Of a stretch of DNA of 64,000 nt, positions 13,021 through 23,612 are shown one piece after another (position 1 is the first letter of the stretch; each line of letters starts with the position of its first letter). Source of the DNA: Tubulanus polymorphus (lineage: Eukaryota > Nemertea > Palaeonemertea > Tubulaniformes > Tubulanidae); contig NC_134028.1 in assembly GCF_964204645.1 (NCBI RefSeq), positions 23,906,153 through 23,970,152 on the forward strand, in the 5' to 3' direction. The notes below the pieces were generated by a model that made no database searches, had not been told where the DNA came from, and was given only the letters and a program-made list of their open reading frames with translations. The translations under genes and the position numbers were made by a program.

Positions 13021-16000
13021 TCACAAATTCAATTCAGCGATTCCTTCGAACCCGTGCGCGTAAGAAGTCAAAGCTGGCTTCACGTCTTCTTCCAGGAATT
13101 TCGTAACCTTAAAAATAAAAGGCAAAATTTGTTGAATTGATGATTTCCAACTAACTACTACGGTATCCAGTTTTTTTGCGGCGAATTACCTGCTGTGGAC
13201 ATCGGCCGATGAATCCTTTAGGGTTCACGATCTCGTCCAACTGATCGTGCACCGGTCGAAAGTAATGAGAAGCTCTGATCAATTCTATCAAATTATTTTC
13301 TCCACCTTGTTCTTTGACTATCGCGGCCGCTTGCTGAGACAACTTTCGAATTTCTTCGTGACAAACCTTTTGAAACGAATACGCATAATGATTTGAGACG
13401 CATATGACAAAATCAGACACGATAAGGAAAAGTGAAGAATTAGAACAATTTCTAGAGGGACAGAGCGGAAAATTATATCTCACACAGAATGGATTTTCTA
13501 CAGCATCAAAACCACCATTAGGGACAGTTTAGGCATTTTCAGGGACTGTCCCTGACAATCAGGAAAATGTACATCAAAGACCCAAAATATTGAAATGATT
13601 TCACACTTACCTGTCGGTTTCCACCGGCCTTCACAACAGCCATCAGAATATTTTCGGTTGCCATGAACGGTAATTCTTGGCGTATGTGTTTCTCAATGAC
13701 TTTTGGATACACGACGAGTCCTTCGGAAATATTCTGTAGAGTATTCAACACGATATCAGCCGTTAAATAAGCCTCTGCTATACATATACGCCTGTGAAAA
13801 AAAATCAACAACAGATTCAAAAAGTTGATGAAAACTGCACTAGCTCAAAACTGTGGAACCGGGTCTAAGGTTCTTACAGGTCAGGGAATCGAATATACCG
13901 ATATTTCCTTGACCCTTGAACAAAAATTCCCCAATTGGATAATAAGATATCATCTATCATATCATCAAGTAGGGTTGTTTCTTTTCAAGAGTTTCTTTGC
14001 ACCACACAAAAGATTGCTCCCACGTCAAATCTGGAATTCTCTGATATCCTTGATCTGTAAGAACTATGTACGATGCTTATAGTGATTTACCTGTTAGCGC
14101 TGTCATCTAACGTGCGTTCCATCCACTGAACTGAAGCAGTCATCAGAGGATCTTGAATCAAACACATTAAATGTCTCGCTAAAGAGCAGCAACGTTCACT
14201 TCTCATCGGATTGCGTTTATACGGCATAGCACTCGAACCTAAAATCAGAATCAAACAGACATTCATGAATTACAGCTCCATGTTCCACTCAGAGAACTAA
14301 CAGAAAATTAAATCTCATATTATTCAACAAACTTTCTTCAGGGGCTGCAGTTGCTCAAAAGTTTGTTAAAGATAACCGGCGGATAAATACCACAGCAACA
14401 ATGAACTTTTAAATGTCACTATGTCAACTATCCACTAACTTTTGAGCAACTGACCCCTAAAGTTTGTAATCGGAAATAGAACACTTTACCAATTTGATCT
14501 TTTTCAAATGGTTCTTCAATTTCTTTCATACTCGCCAATAATCTTATATCCGAACAAATCTGCCAAAAATAAATCCATCATCAATCAATGACAGAGTGCA
14601 TAAGATAATAATCCAATCCAAGTTTAGGATAACAAACCTTGTGAATAGTAGCACCAAGATTTGATAGCACCATTAAACATTCTACATCTACTTTCCGTGA
14701 GTACGTCTGTCCAGTTACTGGATACGTTCTACAAAACGGCGAAAACGAAATGAACTAAAATCTGTAAACGTTGGTTTACATTTCAGTAGAATAGATGAAT
14801 GAACTCACTTTTTAAACCCTGCCATTTCTGCTACAAGTTTATCCAGCGTTTCAACCTAGAAATTAACGAAACCATATTTAACGAGTAACAATTGACTCCA
14901 CTCTGTATACCCTGGATTGCCTCAGATTATTGTGTGCCCCGGAAAGTATATTACAAATTTCTTACCCCAATTCACTATGATAACAACCTGTCCCTGCTCC
15001 GAGTGCCCGGGAATTCGAATTCCTCTGAGAGATTTTATTGTCCCCCTAGATGTTAGACGAACAGAGTCTACGGTAGTAAGAATCAAGAATTTTGATTACC
15101 TTTTCATGATTGCCCTCAAACAGCGCCAGGAAGCTCGCCTGCGTACCCGTCGTACCTTTTGCTCCACGGAATTTTATATTTTCCAGCGCATGTTCGATAT
15201 TATGTAAGTCCATGAGCAGATCATGTATCCATAAACTAGTTCGTTTTCCCACCGTTGTTAATTGTGCTGGCCTACAAACAACAATGTGGCAATAATTATA
15301 AACAAGCAATAGGCGACAACAGGCTCAGGCTCAAACTCCGAAATTACCACGCATTATTTCCCATGCATTTTGGAAATGTTTTATCTAGGGCCGATAGCTT
15401 AGTTTTTGTCAACTTTTTGAATTTCGACCCTGTTCTTCTTGAATTATGAGGTCATGTTGCTGACAGTGCCTAGTTCTGACGCCAGGGGGCGCACTAGGCC
15501 CATTCTTTGTACTCCACAACTAAACCCCCTTACTAACATTGTACCCAAGTTTCATAAAGATCGACCCCCTATTTATGAAGCTACGTCATTAAAAGACAGA
15601 GAGACAATACGAGAATAAGGGTCACATGGAAGCCCGAAAACCAATAATACATGTGTATGACTGATTGAATGATTTGTCCGAAAAATATTATTCAGATGAG
15701 ATACTTTTTCAATATTGTTGCCTTTGTTATTTCATTTCAGGTTTTTTTGTTCACTTTGACCCAGTTTTTTTGTTGTTTCTTTCAGAAAACAGGAATTCAA
15801 GCAAAACACCATTGATCAATAGCAACTCAATACTTACTGCATATGGGTGAACCCTAGCGTGGGTAAATCTTTGTGTTTTTCAGCGAACAGCGATAATCTT
15901 TGAATAACTCGCGCTAACTACAAAACAAAAACACATCAGTGAGGAGGGTACAGCAGGGATTTTGTATGAAACACGTTTGAACGACGTAACTTACTTTCGG

Positions 16001-18892
16001 AAGGAGGATCCCGTAACCATCTTTCATCATCATTAAATCCTGAAATTTGAGAATAAATTCTTTTTTCATGAACTAAACATATCACGCTGCTTACAGATCA
16101 GGGAATCCTAAATTCTTAAGGGATTAGCAAATCCGAAATTCCCTTAGCGGTGGCTGTTTCTTCTTAAGGGGTTTGTTGTGCCTCTCATCATCAGCAAGAA
16201 CAAGACACCAGTATTAATTCGGATTCCATGACTTTTCTCTGATTTTCAAGAATTCCTAGATTTTCCCTGCAGGGAAAAAAAAATATAACCAGAATCCCTG
16301 ATCTGAGAAATTATTCCTTCATTTGGGTTGAGATAAGGGAAATTGGTGTATATTTGCTAGTATTATTTCTATGCATATATTTGGATCTTTCATTTGTTGT
16401 GATAAATGAATAATAACTGATTATAAATTCTATTGAAATATTATTCTTAAACCGTCCCTCTTGCCAGTAGGTATAGGGCTTCATCTTGTCTATTATTAGA
16501 GATATTCCAAATACAATGATTTCTTTAACCCCTTCTGTGTGTCTACACCGCAGTGCGGTGTATATATAGGTGATGGACTTTGCTAGTACCCTGCATTGTG
16601 GTGTATTGATGTAATTAGTAATCAGTCTTTATCTCTATTGAAAGATGGCAGCACCTGTCAAACACAGTTGAATATTAGTTACTAATGATACACCGCGCCG
16701 CGGTGTAGAGGCAATATAGCTGTATTCAACACACTGGAGTCGAATTTCTAAACAATTTTCAAATTACCTCTAGCACTTTAGGGTATTAGTTAGTCAGCAC
16801 TGAAAGGGTTAAGTCAATATCAGTAAACTTTACGAGCCAGTGCGTCAATAATTCTTACCGTGTTGTCTCCGACGTACGCCGACGTCGCTCCGAGGTGAAT
16901 TATCGGAGCCGCTTTCGTACAAATCGCTCCGAACGTATGAACGTGAGCCATCACGTCGTGTCGAAACTTGCGTTCCTCGACAGCGGCTCGATCAAAATCG
17001 ATATTATCAACGTTCTCTTCCATTTCTGTTAACTGATCATCGGATATGTCGAGTCCTAAAGTCTGAAATATAAAAATCCAAACAGTCTACACAGCCACAC
17101 AGAGTTAATAAGGAAATGTGTACATCTTTCCTTCCTTGCTCCAGGGCACAGGGACTTGTCACGACTGATAATGGATGAGACCAATGATGGGGGTACCAGT
17201 ATCCCTGCAACTGTATAATAAAATAACAAGGGTGGCAACAAATTTTCAATCTGACAATGACTTCTCCACTTCAATCGACTGTAATTCCAAAAATTCTCAA
17301 CCGATTCACATGAAATAAGCTTTAATACAACCTAGTTGACTTTCTGCTTCGAACGAGCCTACAACCACTACTCTCCGACAATTATCTCACAACGAAATCA
17401 CCTTTTTTTGACGAGAGATAGCTCAAAATGGAGGTGTACCGATTCTATGGTGGACAGCAAAATGGTCGTTTTTTTCAATTCAAACGATGATTTCTATGTG
17501 AGATCTTAGAGAAAACCCCAACAAACCATACATTTTTAAAAACTACGCGGTCATACCTGTACGCTAATCTCATTTATTTGTATAATCCACGCGATGGGTG
17601 AGCTCACAAGCTCAAAATCGAAAATGAGGACGAACACGGCGTTCAACTTGTCATCAACTGGGCGGCCATTAATCACGTGATATCGTAGTAACGGGCTAAA
17701 TATTTCACGCGCATTGATTGGCTTAGAGATTTCGAAAAACATTACAAAATTTATTAAAAGTTCTGTTAATTAATAAAATATCCGTATTATGAAAATGTAG
17801 TGCAACATTCGTCTGAGGGGTGGTATTATTAGCAAATATTTCCTTTTTTCAAGTCTACAGACGTAGACTTGTCGCGGTTCTATTAACATAGCCCGAACCT
17901 GCACGTCACGTGATTAATGGCCGCCAGCGCGATAGTGCGAGGTGACTTTTTCGTATATTTGTTCGATTTTGAGCTTGCGAGCTCACCCATCGCGTGGATT
18001 ATACAAATAAATGAGATAAGCGTACAGGTATGACCGCGTAGTTTTAAAAAATGTATGGTTTGTTGGGGTTATCTCTAAGATTTCACATAGAAATCATCGT
18101 TTGAAGTGAAAAATACGACCATTTTGCTGTCCACCATAGAATCGGTACACCTCCAATTTGAGCTATCTCTCGTCAAAAAACGGTGATTTCGTTGTGAGAT
18201 AATTGTCCTAGAGTGGTGGTTAAAGGCTCGTTGGAAGCAGAAAGTCTTCTAGGTTGTATTAAAGCTTATTTCATGTGAATCGGTTGAGAATTTTTGGAAT
18301 TACAGTCGATTGAAGTGGAGAAGTCATTGTCAGATTGAAAATTTGTTGCCACCCTTGTTTTTTATATTATACAGGGATAGTGGACCTGGTCATTGATATT
18401 GGTTTTATTCATTCACTATCAATTGTGACAAGTCCCTGTGCTCCAGGGCCCATTTTCTAACCTTATTGAAAAAAATAATTTATCTATTATAAGAATTGGC
18501 GAAGTAGCTATGTTGGTACAAGAATGATGCAAAATATCCACCGATGTATAAGTTAACAGAAAATACACAGACTACTCGAAGTGACTTACCTGCTGCGCTT
18601 TAGCTAAATATAACCACAGTTTGCGCCATGTGGAAAACTTCTTCTGGTCGCTGAAGTTGAATGACATTTCCTGACTGGCGTATCGAGCCACCAGCGGTGA
18701 TCTGTACTTGTTGTGATCGGCATTACTGGTATTATCACTGGATGCTGCCGCGTGGACGCTAACTGTACTCACACCCGCCATTGCTGCTGCACCACCATCC
18801 ATGTTGCGCCGGTGTTTGGATGCTTCTTTCTGGCTCAGATAGTTATACACTTTTCTGTCACCCATTTTTGTAGCAGTTGTTATATCCGACAT
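13021..18892 (-). CDS. ADSL: Adenylosuccinate lyase, 12 exons, 534 aa
   Basis: Cytosolic purine enzyme that cleaves SAICAR and adenylosuccinate, releasing fumarate; homotetramer (family knowledge). Exons, in transcript order: 18892-18590, 17062-16859, 16039-15995, 15917-15838, 15271-15100, 14855-14809, 14728-14638, 14559-14490, 14238-14091, 13791-13611, 13366-13190, 13107-13021. All phases join to a TGA. Visible motifs: [11 protein letters not shown] (136-146), GFTHMQPAQL with the conserved His near 209, [10 protein letters not shown], and the fumarase/lyase signature [10 protein letters not shown] at about 339-348 with the catalytic-loop serine. Length is about 50 residues over the human 484; the surplus is an N-terminal low-complexity stretch ([15 protein letters not shown]... 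to HNKYRSPL). Intron 1 holds a 1.3-kb foldback (17141-18447). Head-to-head with MSRB1 2.2 kb away. Confidence 0.97.
14341..14459. repeat. MITE, GGCCAGTTGCTCAAAAGTT family
   Basis: GGGGCTGCAGTTGCTCAAAAG at the left, ACTTTTGAGCAACTGACCCC at the right, with the family interior (GTTAAAGATAACCGGCGGATA). It lies in the ADSL intron between exons 14490-14559 and 14091-14238. Confidence 0.85.
15440..15625 (+). repeat. SINE/LINE-tail-like segment
   Basis: Contains GCCAGGGGGCGCACTAGG and the phrase CCCAAGTTTCATAAAGATCG followed by ACGTCATTAAAAGACAGAGAG. Similar 'AAGTTTCAT-AAGATCG ... AAAGACAGA' phrases occur in tails of many animal SINEs and LINEs. It is in an ADSL intron. Family not identified. Confidence 0.35.
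16085..16310. repeat. Diverged copy of the CAGGGAA-type dispersed repeat
   Basis: TTACAGATCAGGGAATCC at the left and AGAATCCCTGATCTGAG at the right are inverse to one another. Interior words resemble the family at 786-1065. Intronic in ADSL. Confidence 0.4.
17141..18447. mobile_element. 1.3-kb foldback element with long inverted arms in ADSL intron 1
   Basis: The left arm, 17141 to about 17690, is repeated in inverse orientation from about 17880 to 18447. Outer ends read CCAGGGCACAGGGACTTGTC at the left and the complement GACAAGTCCCTGTGCTCCAG at the right. Further in, AAGGGTGGCAACAAATTTTC mirrors GAAAATTTGTTGCCACCCTT, and GATGGGTGAGCTCACAAGC mirrors GCTTGCGAGCTCACCCATC. The loop is about 190 bp. 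No transposase frame is seen, so it is a non-autonomous foldback or very large MITE. The arms look highly similar, which implies recent insertion or ongoing arm correction. Transcribed as part of the ADSL pre-mRNA, it would form a long RNA hairpin. Confidence 0.85.
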
Positions 18893-21125
18893 ACTTTACA
18901 AAAAGTGACACAGAACAAAGCCTTCTACAAGTAGAATATATTTCAATCTTTATTCCGAATACATTCTATGTTACATATCCCCGCGGAGCTCGGATTCGAA
19001 CCCCAGATCACCAACTCTCCCAGATATGCACCTATAGCTCATGTATTGTAGTTTTTAAGACCAGATATATTTTGAAAGTGTGAGAAATATTCATGAATAA
19101 TCATTTTCTCAAACACTAAGGGCTACGGCCTCGTTAAAGTGAGCGTGGGAATTGTTCACGGTCGGGTGAACAGTTTTATCATTTGCAGGCCGTCATGTGC
19201 TGCCCCTATGCATATCGCTGACGGTGAATGTGTGAACTAACTGGTTACTAACCTGCCACAGTAAGACTATAAATTGTATCAGATCAATCGTTCCATTACG
19301 ATATCAATATCGGATCGGGCTCAACCTTTACAAATTTCGTTTTGGCTATCTCCAGTTCACAATTTATATTGAACCGCAGTCCCCACATTAACAAGGCGGT
19401 CGAGATTTGCCGCGTTGACGTAGGGCCCTACGGTTGATTTAGCCTGAAGTAATCCTCGACCGGTAGTAGTTAGTATCCAGTCGCATTCTACCTTTGAGAG
19501 ATTGCCGGTTTATTTCTACGAATTTCATTAATGAATCAATTGCCGTTACGGACCACCGACGTGAAGACTTGTCTTCGAATAAGACACGCATGTCGTAAAG
19601 AATTTTCGTAAAGAACCCGGGAAATTTGAATAGATAATCAACATGCCGATATAGCTACGATCCTAATACATCCACTTTTCGAGGATCTATTAAGATCTTT
19701 ATCGCTACTAAAACAACAGAATTGCTTTATGGTGACAGCTATCCGGGAGCTAGTCAGCAGCCATAATATATCAAAAAAGCACTGGTCATTATAAATTGCG
19801 CGGGGTGTGACAAGTTGGCCAAGTCCACTGGGATCGCTGTTCTATTCAAACCACACATTTCTTAAATAAGTTCATAAATTGGCCATCAGTGACCACCACT
19901 GACCAATTCAAACTTCTCGAACATGAGAACGATATTCCGCGTTAGTGTCAGACTAAAAAGGATTCACCGTTGTAAATTCATAAATCGACCACACTGACCA
20001 ATTCAAACTTCTCGAATATGAGAAAGAGTCACCACTGACAAGTGATAAAAGTCAATATTATCTATTCGAAGAAAACTCATGGTAGAAACAACGATGAAAT
20101 AAACAAAGCAGCTAGGTCAAGCCCAAAGGGCTTCATTTGAGTCAACCTTTGATCTCTCGTGGTGACCGTGTTCTCGGCGTCTTGCGGCCGCATCATAGTG
20201 AGAATGCATGAAATTGCATGAATAGACGATGGACTGACGCCTCGACTGACCGTTAATTGATTTTTGTCATAATATGATCGACGTAATAGATTCATGATAT
20301 TATTGGACATGAACGTGGGAAATGTTACTTAATTTGTTTGTTTTGTAGACTTTTTATGTAGTTTCTATATATGATTTTTAGACATCTAACACGTGATTGC
20401 AACCCTGTATTATTGACTTAGTCATGGAATGACAGGCGCGTCACGTGTCGCGGTTGCAACATACGTAGTCGCAATTATGTTAGTTTTCATCAAGTGAATG
20501 GCTGTCCTTTCTGCAAAACAGGAATGAGGGTTTGAGACAGACCATGAAGACGCCGAATGGCAAGCGCAGAGTTCTGAGGCCCCGACCCCAGGGGCAGGCC
20601 GAGTACGTATCCCTTGGTAGGACTGAACGTGGACCAACATTTTCTTCAGTTTTAGCAATGAAAAGCTTGAAACGAGCCCACGTGTGACTGCTGATGTGGT
20701 TCATCTGGAAGAACCTAGGAACCTTAATCATTTTTATTTTCACGGGTAGGCACAAGGCCGTATCGTCGGTCGGGTGGCACTATTTTGCCGCACTTTCAGG
20801 ACATTATTTGCTCGGGCGAAATCAACGATCCCGGCCGTACGAATTATCCAATCGGGTATTTCCAGTACTGGGTCCAATTATTTCAGATCGTATTTTGGGT
20901 TCTCCGCCAATGATATGTTTTGGGGCAGGGGGCAGCAAGCTAAGCGCCGCGCGCCGCGAGAAATCCGACACAGGGCCACTTTTCTACTGTGGCATGCGAG
21001 TAATAGAGTCAAATTGATGCATTTCAAGGTCGTTGACCAGTTGTTACATCATTCAGTGCCCACGTATCTTAGTCCTTATGTTGTCCCGTGCATTGCATCA
21101 TTCCCGTGTGATAAACAGAAGACTG
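18893..21125. other. Divergent spacer between ADSL and MSRB1
   Basis: The two start codons face away from one another across 2.2 kb, so this interval should contain both promoters. No TATA box or CpG-dense block is obvious. A B-box-like GGGGTTCGAATCC on the minus strand (about 18991-19004) lies in a tRNA-derived-SINE-like patch just upstream of ADSL. Between 19600 and 20050 the phrases GACCAATTCAAACTTCTCGAA and TGAGAA are repeated twice. I see no supported gene here; open frames near 20700-21100 lack recognisable protein content. Confidence 0.4.
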
Positions 21126-21880
21126 ATGTCGTATTGTAGCTGGTCTTACGGTGAAAAATACAAGGACCATTTTGAAAATGGTAAAATTCATGCGTTTTAA
21201 TCTAAATCGATGTATTCTTCTCATTTTCTCTAGTCTGTCAAAATAACGTTCATTATTGACAACTTGTTTTTGTAGGTGTCTATGTATGCGTTAAATGCGA
21301 TCATCCTCTGTTCTCGAGCCAGGTGAAGTATGCACATGATTCAGCGTGGCCGGCATTCACAGAAACTATTCGTGAAGACAGCGTATCAAAATATCCGGAA
21401 CCTGATCAACCCAAAGCGCTCAAGGTAAGATGTGATCATTCGCACATGATTTGAACTGAACACTGTCTCTGGTTCCACATAAACTCCGATCTTCTATTAA
21501 TTGTTGTTTCTCAGTTATCGTGCGGTAAATGTTTTGCTGAATTGGGACATGAATTTCTCTGCGATGGACCGAAGGAAGGTCAGTCGCGTTTCTGAATATT
21601 CAGCGAATCGATGAAATTCCTACCTCATAATAAACCCGGTAAGAAATGATAATATTCTAATTCAATCAACATAAATCAGGGGCCAGTTCCACAGTTAACA
21701 TGTAAGTTAACATGTAACAGTAAGTGGACATGTAACAATAGAATTCCAATTGTCACTATACCTATGTGAACTATGTATAACCAACTTTGAGCAACTGGTC
21801 CCTGGTATCTTGACTATGTTTTCCAATTGAATGATTAACTTATTTAAATTCTTTTTTTGTATTACAGAGAAAAGCAAGTA
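21126..21880 (+). CDS. MSRB1: Methionine-R-sulfoxide reductase B1, selenoprotein with in-frame UGA
   Basis: Reduces methionine-R-sulfoxide in proteins, in cytosol and nucleus (family knowledge). Exons: 21126-21180, 21276-21424, 21515-21638, and probably 21869-21880, ending in a short tail with TAA. Start [19 protein letters not shown] aligns with the family N-terminus. Zinc ligands CVKC fall at residues 23/26 and CGKC at 71/74. GQSRF is followed by TGA at 21593-21595, which is residue 95, then [10 protein letters not shown] continues in frame. In vertebrate MSRB1 the zinc cysteines and Sec are at these same positions, so TGA is read as selenocysteine, not stop. The donor CCCG|GTAAGA at 21639 with the strong acceptor TTTTTTGTATTACAG at 21868 gives a 113-aa protein; retention of that intron would end at TGA 21647-21649 (112 aa). 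I did not find a convincing SECIS by eye. Confidence 0.92.
21679..21805. repeat. MITE, GGCCAGTTGCTCAAAAGTT family, in MSRB1 last intron
   Basis: Left end GGGGCCAGTTCCACAGTTAAC, right end CCAACTTTGAGCAACTGGTCC. The copy is diverged at its left end. It occupies most of the proposed last MSRB1 intron (21639-21868). Confidence 0.65.
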
Positions 21881-21973
21881 AATTGTCGCTAATTGCCTGT
21901 CCAAACTTCACAGCAAGATGCACCTCATTGTAGAGTGTTTTGGAATTTTAATCAGTTTTAACAGTGGTGCATC

Positions 21974-22040
21974 CAGAACATCGAAGTTCCCCCATGGGAT
22001 AAGCAAGCCCTTCAAAATTGGACTCTGGATCCGCCCCTGT
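21974..22040. repeat. Small element with GGATCCAGA-like inverted ends
   Basis: GTGGTGCATCCAGAACATC at the left and GGACTCTGGATCCGCCCCTG at the right are inverse to one another. A similar patch is in unit 2 at about 25021-25098, and isolated GGATCCA-rich pieces occur near 32505-32720. Falls in what would be MSRB1 3' UTR; AATAAA follows at 22060-22065. Confidence 0.4.
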
Positions 22041-22152
22041 TAAGCTTCCAATTGTCTGAATAAAAAGACAGATTTACTATATTCTAATAATTATGCATTA
22101 ATAGGTCCATCTCTGAGATCGATTTAACTTCTGATTTATTCAGTTGATTGAT

Positions 22153-22452
22153 TTAGGGCTCAGAGTGGATCCTTGTAAAGAAGTGTAATAATCTTGTATT
22201 GTTGAAGGATGATGGAAGATTTTTGTTGATTTTACCGAATTGTTGTGGACAAAAGTTCAGCAGTGTGTATGAAAGCTTGCAGCTCAAATCCCTCAACGGG
22301 ATCGCTGTATAATGGATGATTAACTGGCTGAACTTATTGTCCATTTTACAAACGGTGTCGACATCAATGTGAAGATACACAGACGATCTTAAATGTAGGT
22401 CGGTATCAGAAATTGTTTGTAGTTCATAACGTGAAAATTTTCGTTTTGACAT
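22153..22452 (-). CDS. Uncharacterised 99-aa open frame, copy 1 (tentative)
   Basis: Starts MSKRKFSRYELQTISDTD and ends FFTRIHSEP; ATG to stop without interruption. I do not recognise the family and see no signal peptide or membrane segment. The downstream duplicate keeps 75 codons of the same frame open (25211-25438) but has lost one base near its start, so the first 20 or so codons are out of frame there. It could be a small gene, the last exon of a longer minus-strand gene, or a fragment of a mobile element. Confidence 0.3.
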   Translation of the reverse strand: MSKRKFSRYELQTISDTDLHLRSSVYLHIDVDTVCKMDNKFSQLIIHYTAIPLRDLSCKLSYTLLNFCPQQFGKINKNLPSSFNNTRLLHFFTRIHSEP

Positions 22453-23263
22453 CAGTTTGAATTGTGTATAAAAACTTTGGTTTTTATATTAACTCAAACA
22501 AAAATCTGAAAATGGAAATATGTTGAATATTTTTTGTCAGGTTTTGAGCGAATATTTTTACAATACTAACGTCCTTACAGATTCTGTAAGTAGATATTTG
22601 TAAGATATATATGTGTAAATATTTTTGGGTTATACTGGTATTTTTACTGATCTCAATCGGAGTAGTTTTAGCTGTGTGTTCAGGGTATAATATACAGTTG
22701 TTTTTGACACAAATAAGCTTTTTACACAACAGATACATGTACCTGTACATTAGACATTAGTTCTTAGTGATAGCTTTATATTCGTTTGATACAGTATAAT
22801 TGTCAGATCTATGTAATACGCGTTTGCTTAGATTTGTCATACAAAAAGAATTATCTAAGGATATTTACATCTTAGTAACATTCATATATAAAAGGATTAT
22901 ACGATTAACTGTGCACCTAGTCACTGGATGTTTGGTGATAAATCGATAGATAAATGATATTGATGTATTTTACTCGTGTATCAGGGTAAATTGTATTGTA
23001 TTGTATTGTTAATAATGAATTCATTAAACTAACTAACGGGCCTGGGTGATGCAGTTCTTTGATCGAATTTAACCTTACAGTCTTCATTCAAATGGAACTT
23101 GGAGTTAAATGTGAGATTGGGTACCAGCATTTCCATTGAGGAATGGGGTTTTGGGAATTATCGAGTTTAAAGGACTCTATAGTTTCCACTGATAAGAAAT
23201 AAAATCTAGGAACACCATCCTTGCATCCGTGTAACAGCTGCGGTCCCGGTGTTGCATTTGTTA

Positions 23264-23300
23264 TTTGTAGTGTATATATGTATATATATATATATATATG
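23264..23300. repeat. TA microsatellite
   Basis: GTATATATG followed by an uninterrupted TA run. It lies in the segment present only in duplication unit 1. Confidence 0.85.
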
Positions 23301-23612
23301 TTATAGAATTTCTTGTGTGGATTAAATAAAATCATAGATTATAGAAAATGCAGTAAATCATCTTTTTTTCTCATCCATCTTTGTCGAGGATTTGTTTCAG
23401 CGAATGAGGCAGGCCGTGGGATAATTAACTATAGGATTGCCTAAAAGCCACCTGATAAAGTAAAATTGACAGTACCGCAATTCCATTATTAAAGAAATCG
23501 ATCTGATTTACGTGATTAGAGTTCAGCCAATAGGATTTTATCGCATTCCCAGATAAACTTCTCGTATCTCAAATGATCGAAGTTGATCTGCTGGATTCAT
23601 CGCGTCAGCGTC

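Noticed and set aside
18985-19060. tRNA gene on the minus strand
   Set aside because: Only the T-arm/B box (GGTTCGAATCC) is convincing; D and acceptor arms do not pair. More likely SINE-derived.
20694-21139. Two overlapping plus-strand frames of over 100 codons
   Set aside because: No recognisable motif, no splice logic, and they run into the MSRB1 start region; probably chance frames in 5' flanking DNA.
22369-22417. Possible SECIS hairpin GTGAAGATAC...AAATG...GTATCAGAAA
   Set aside because: A 5-bp GATAC/GTATC stem sits beside TGAA and AGAA, but the unpaired AA is about 17 nt from the quartet instead of about 11-13, and the middle of the helix does not pair.
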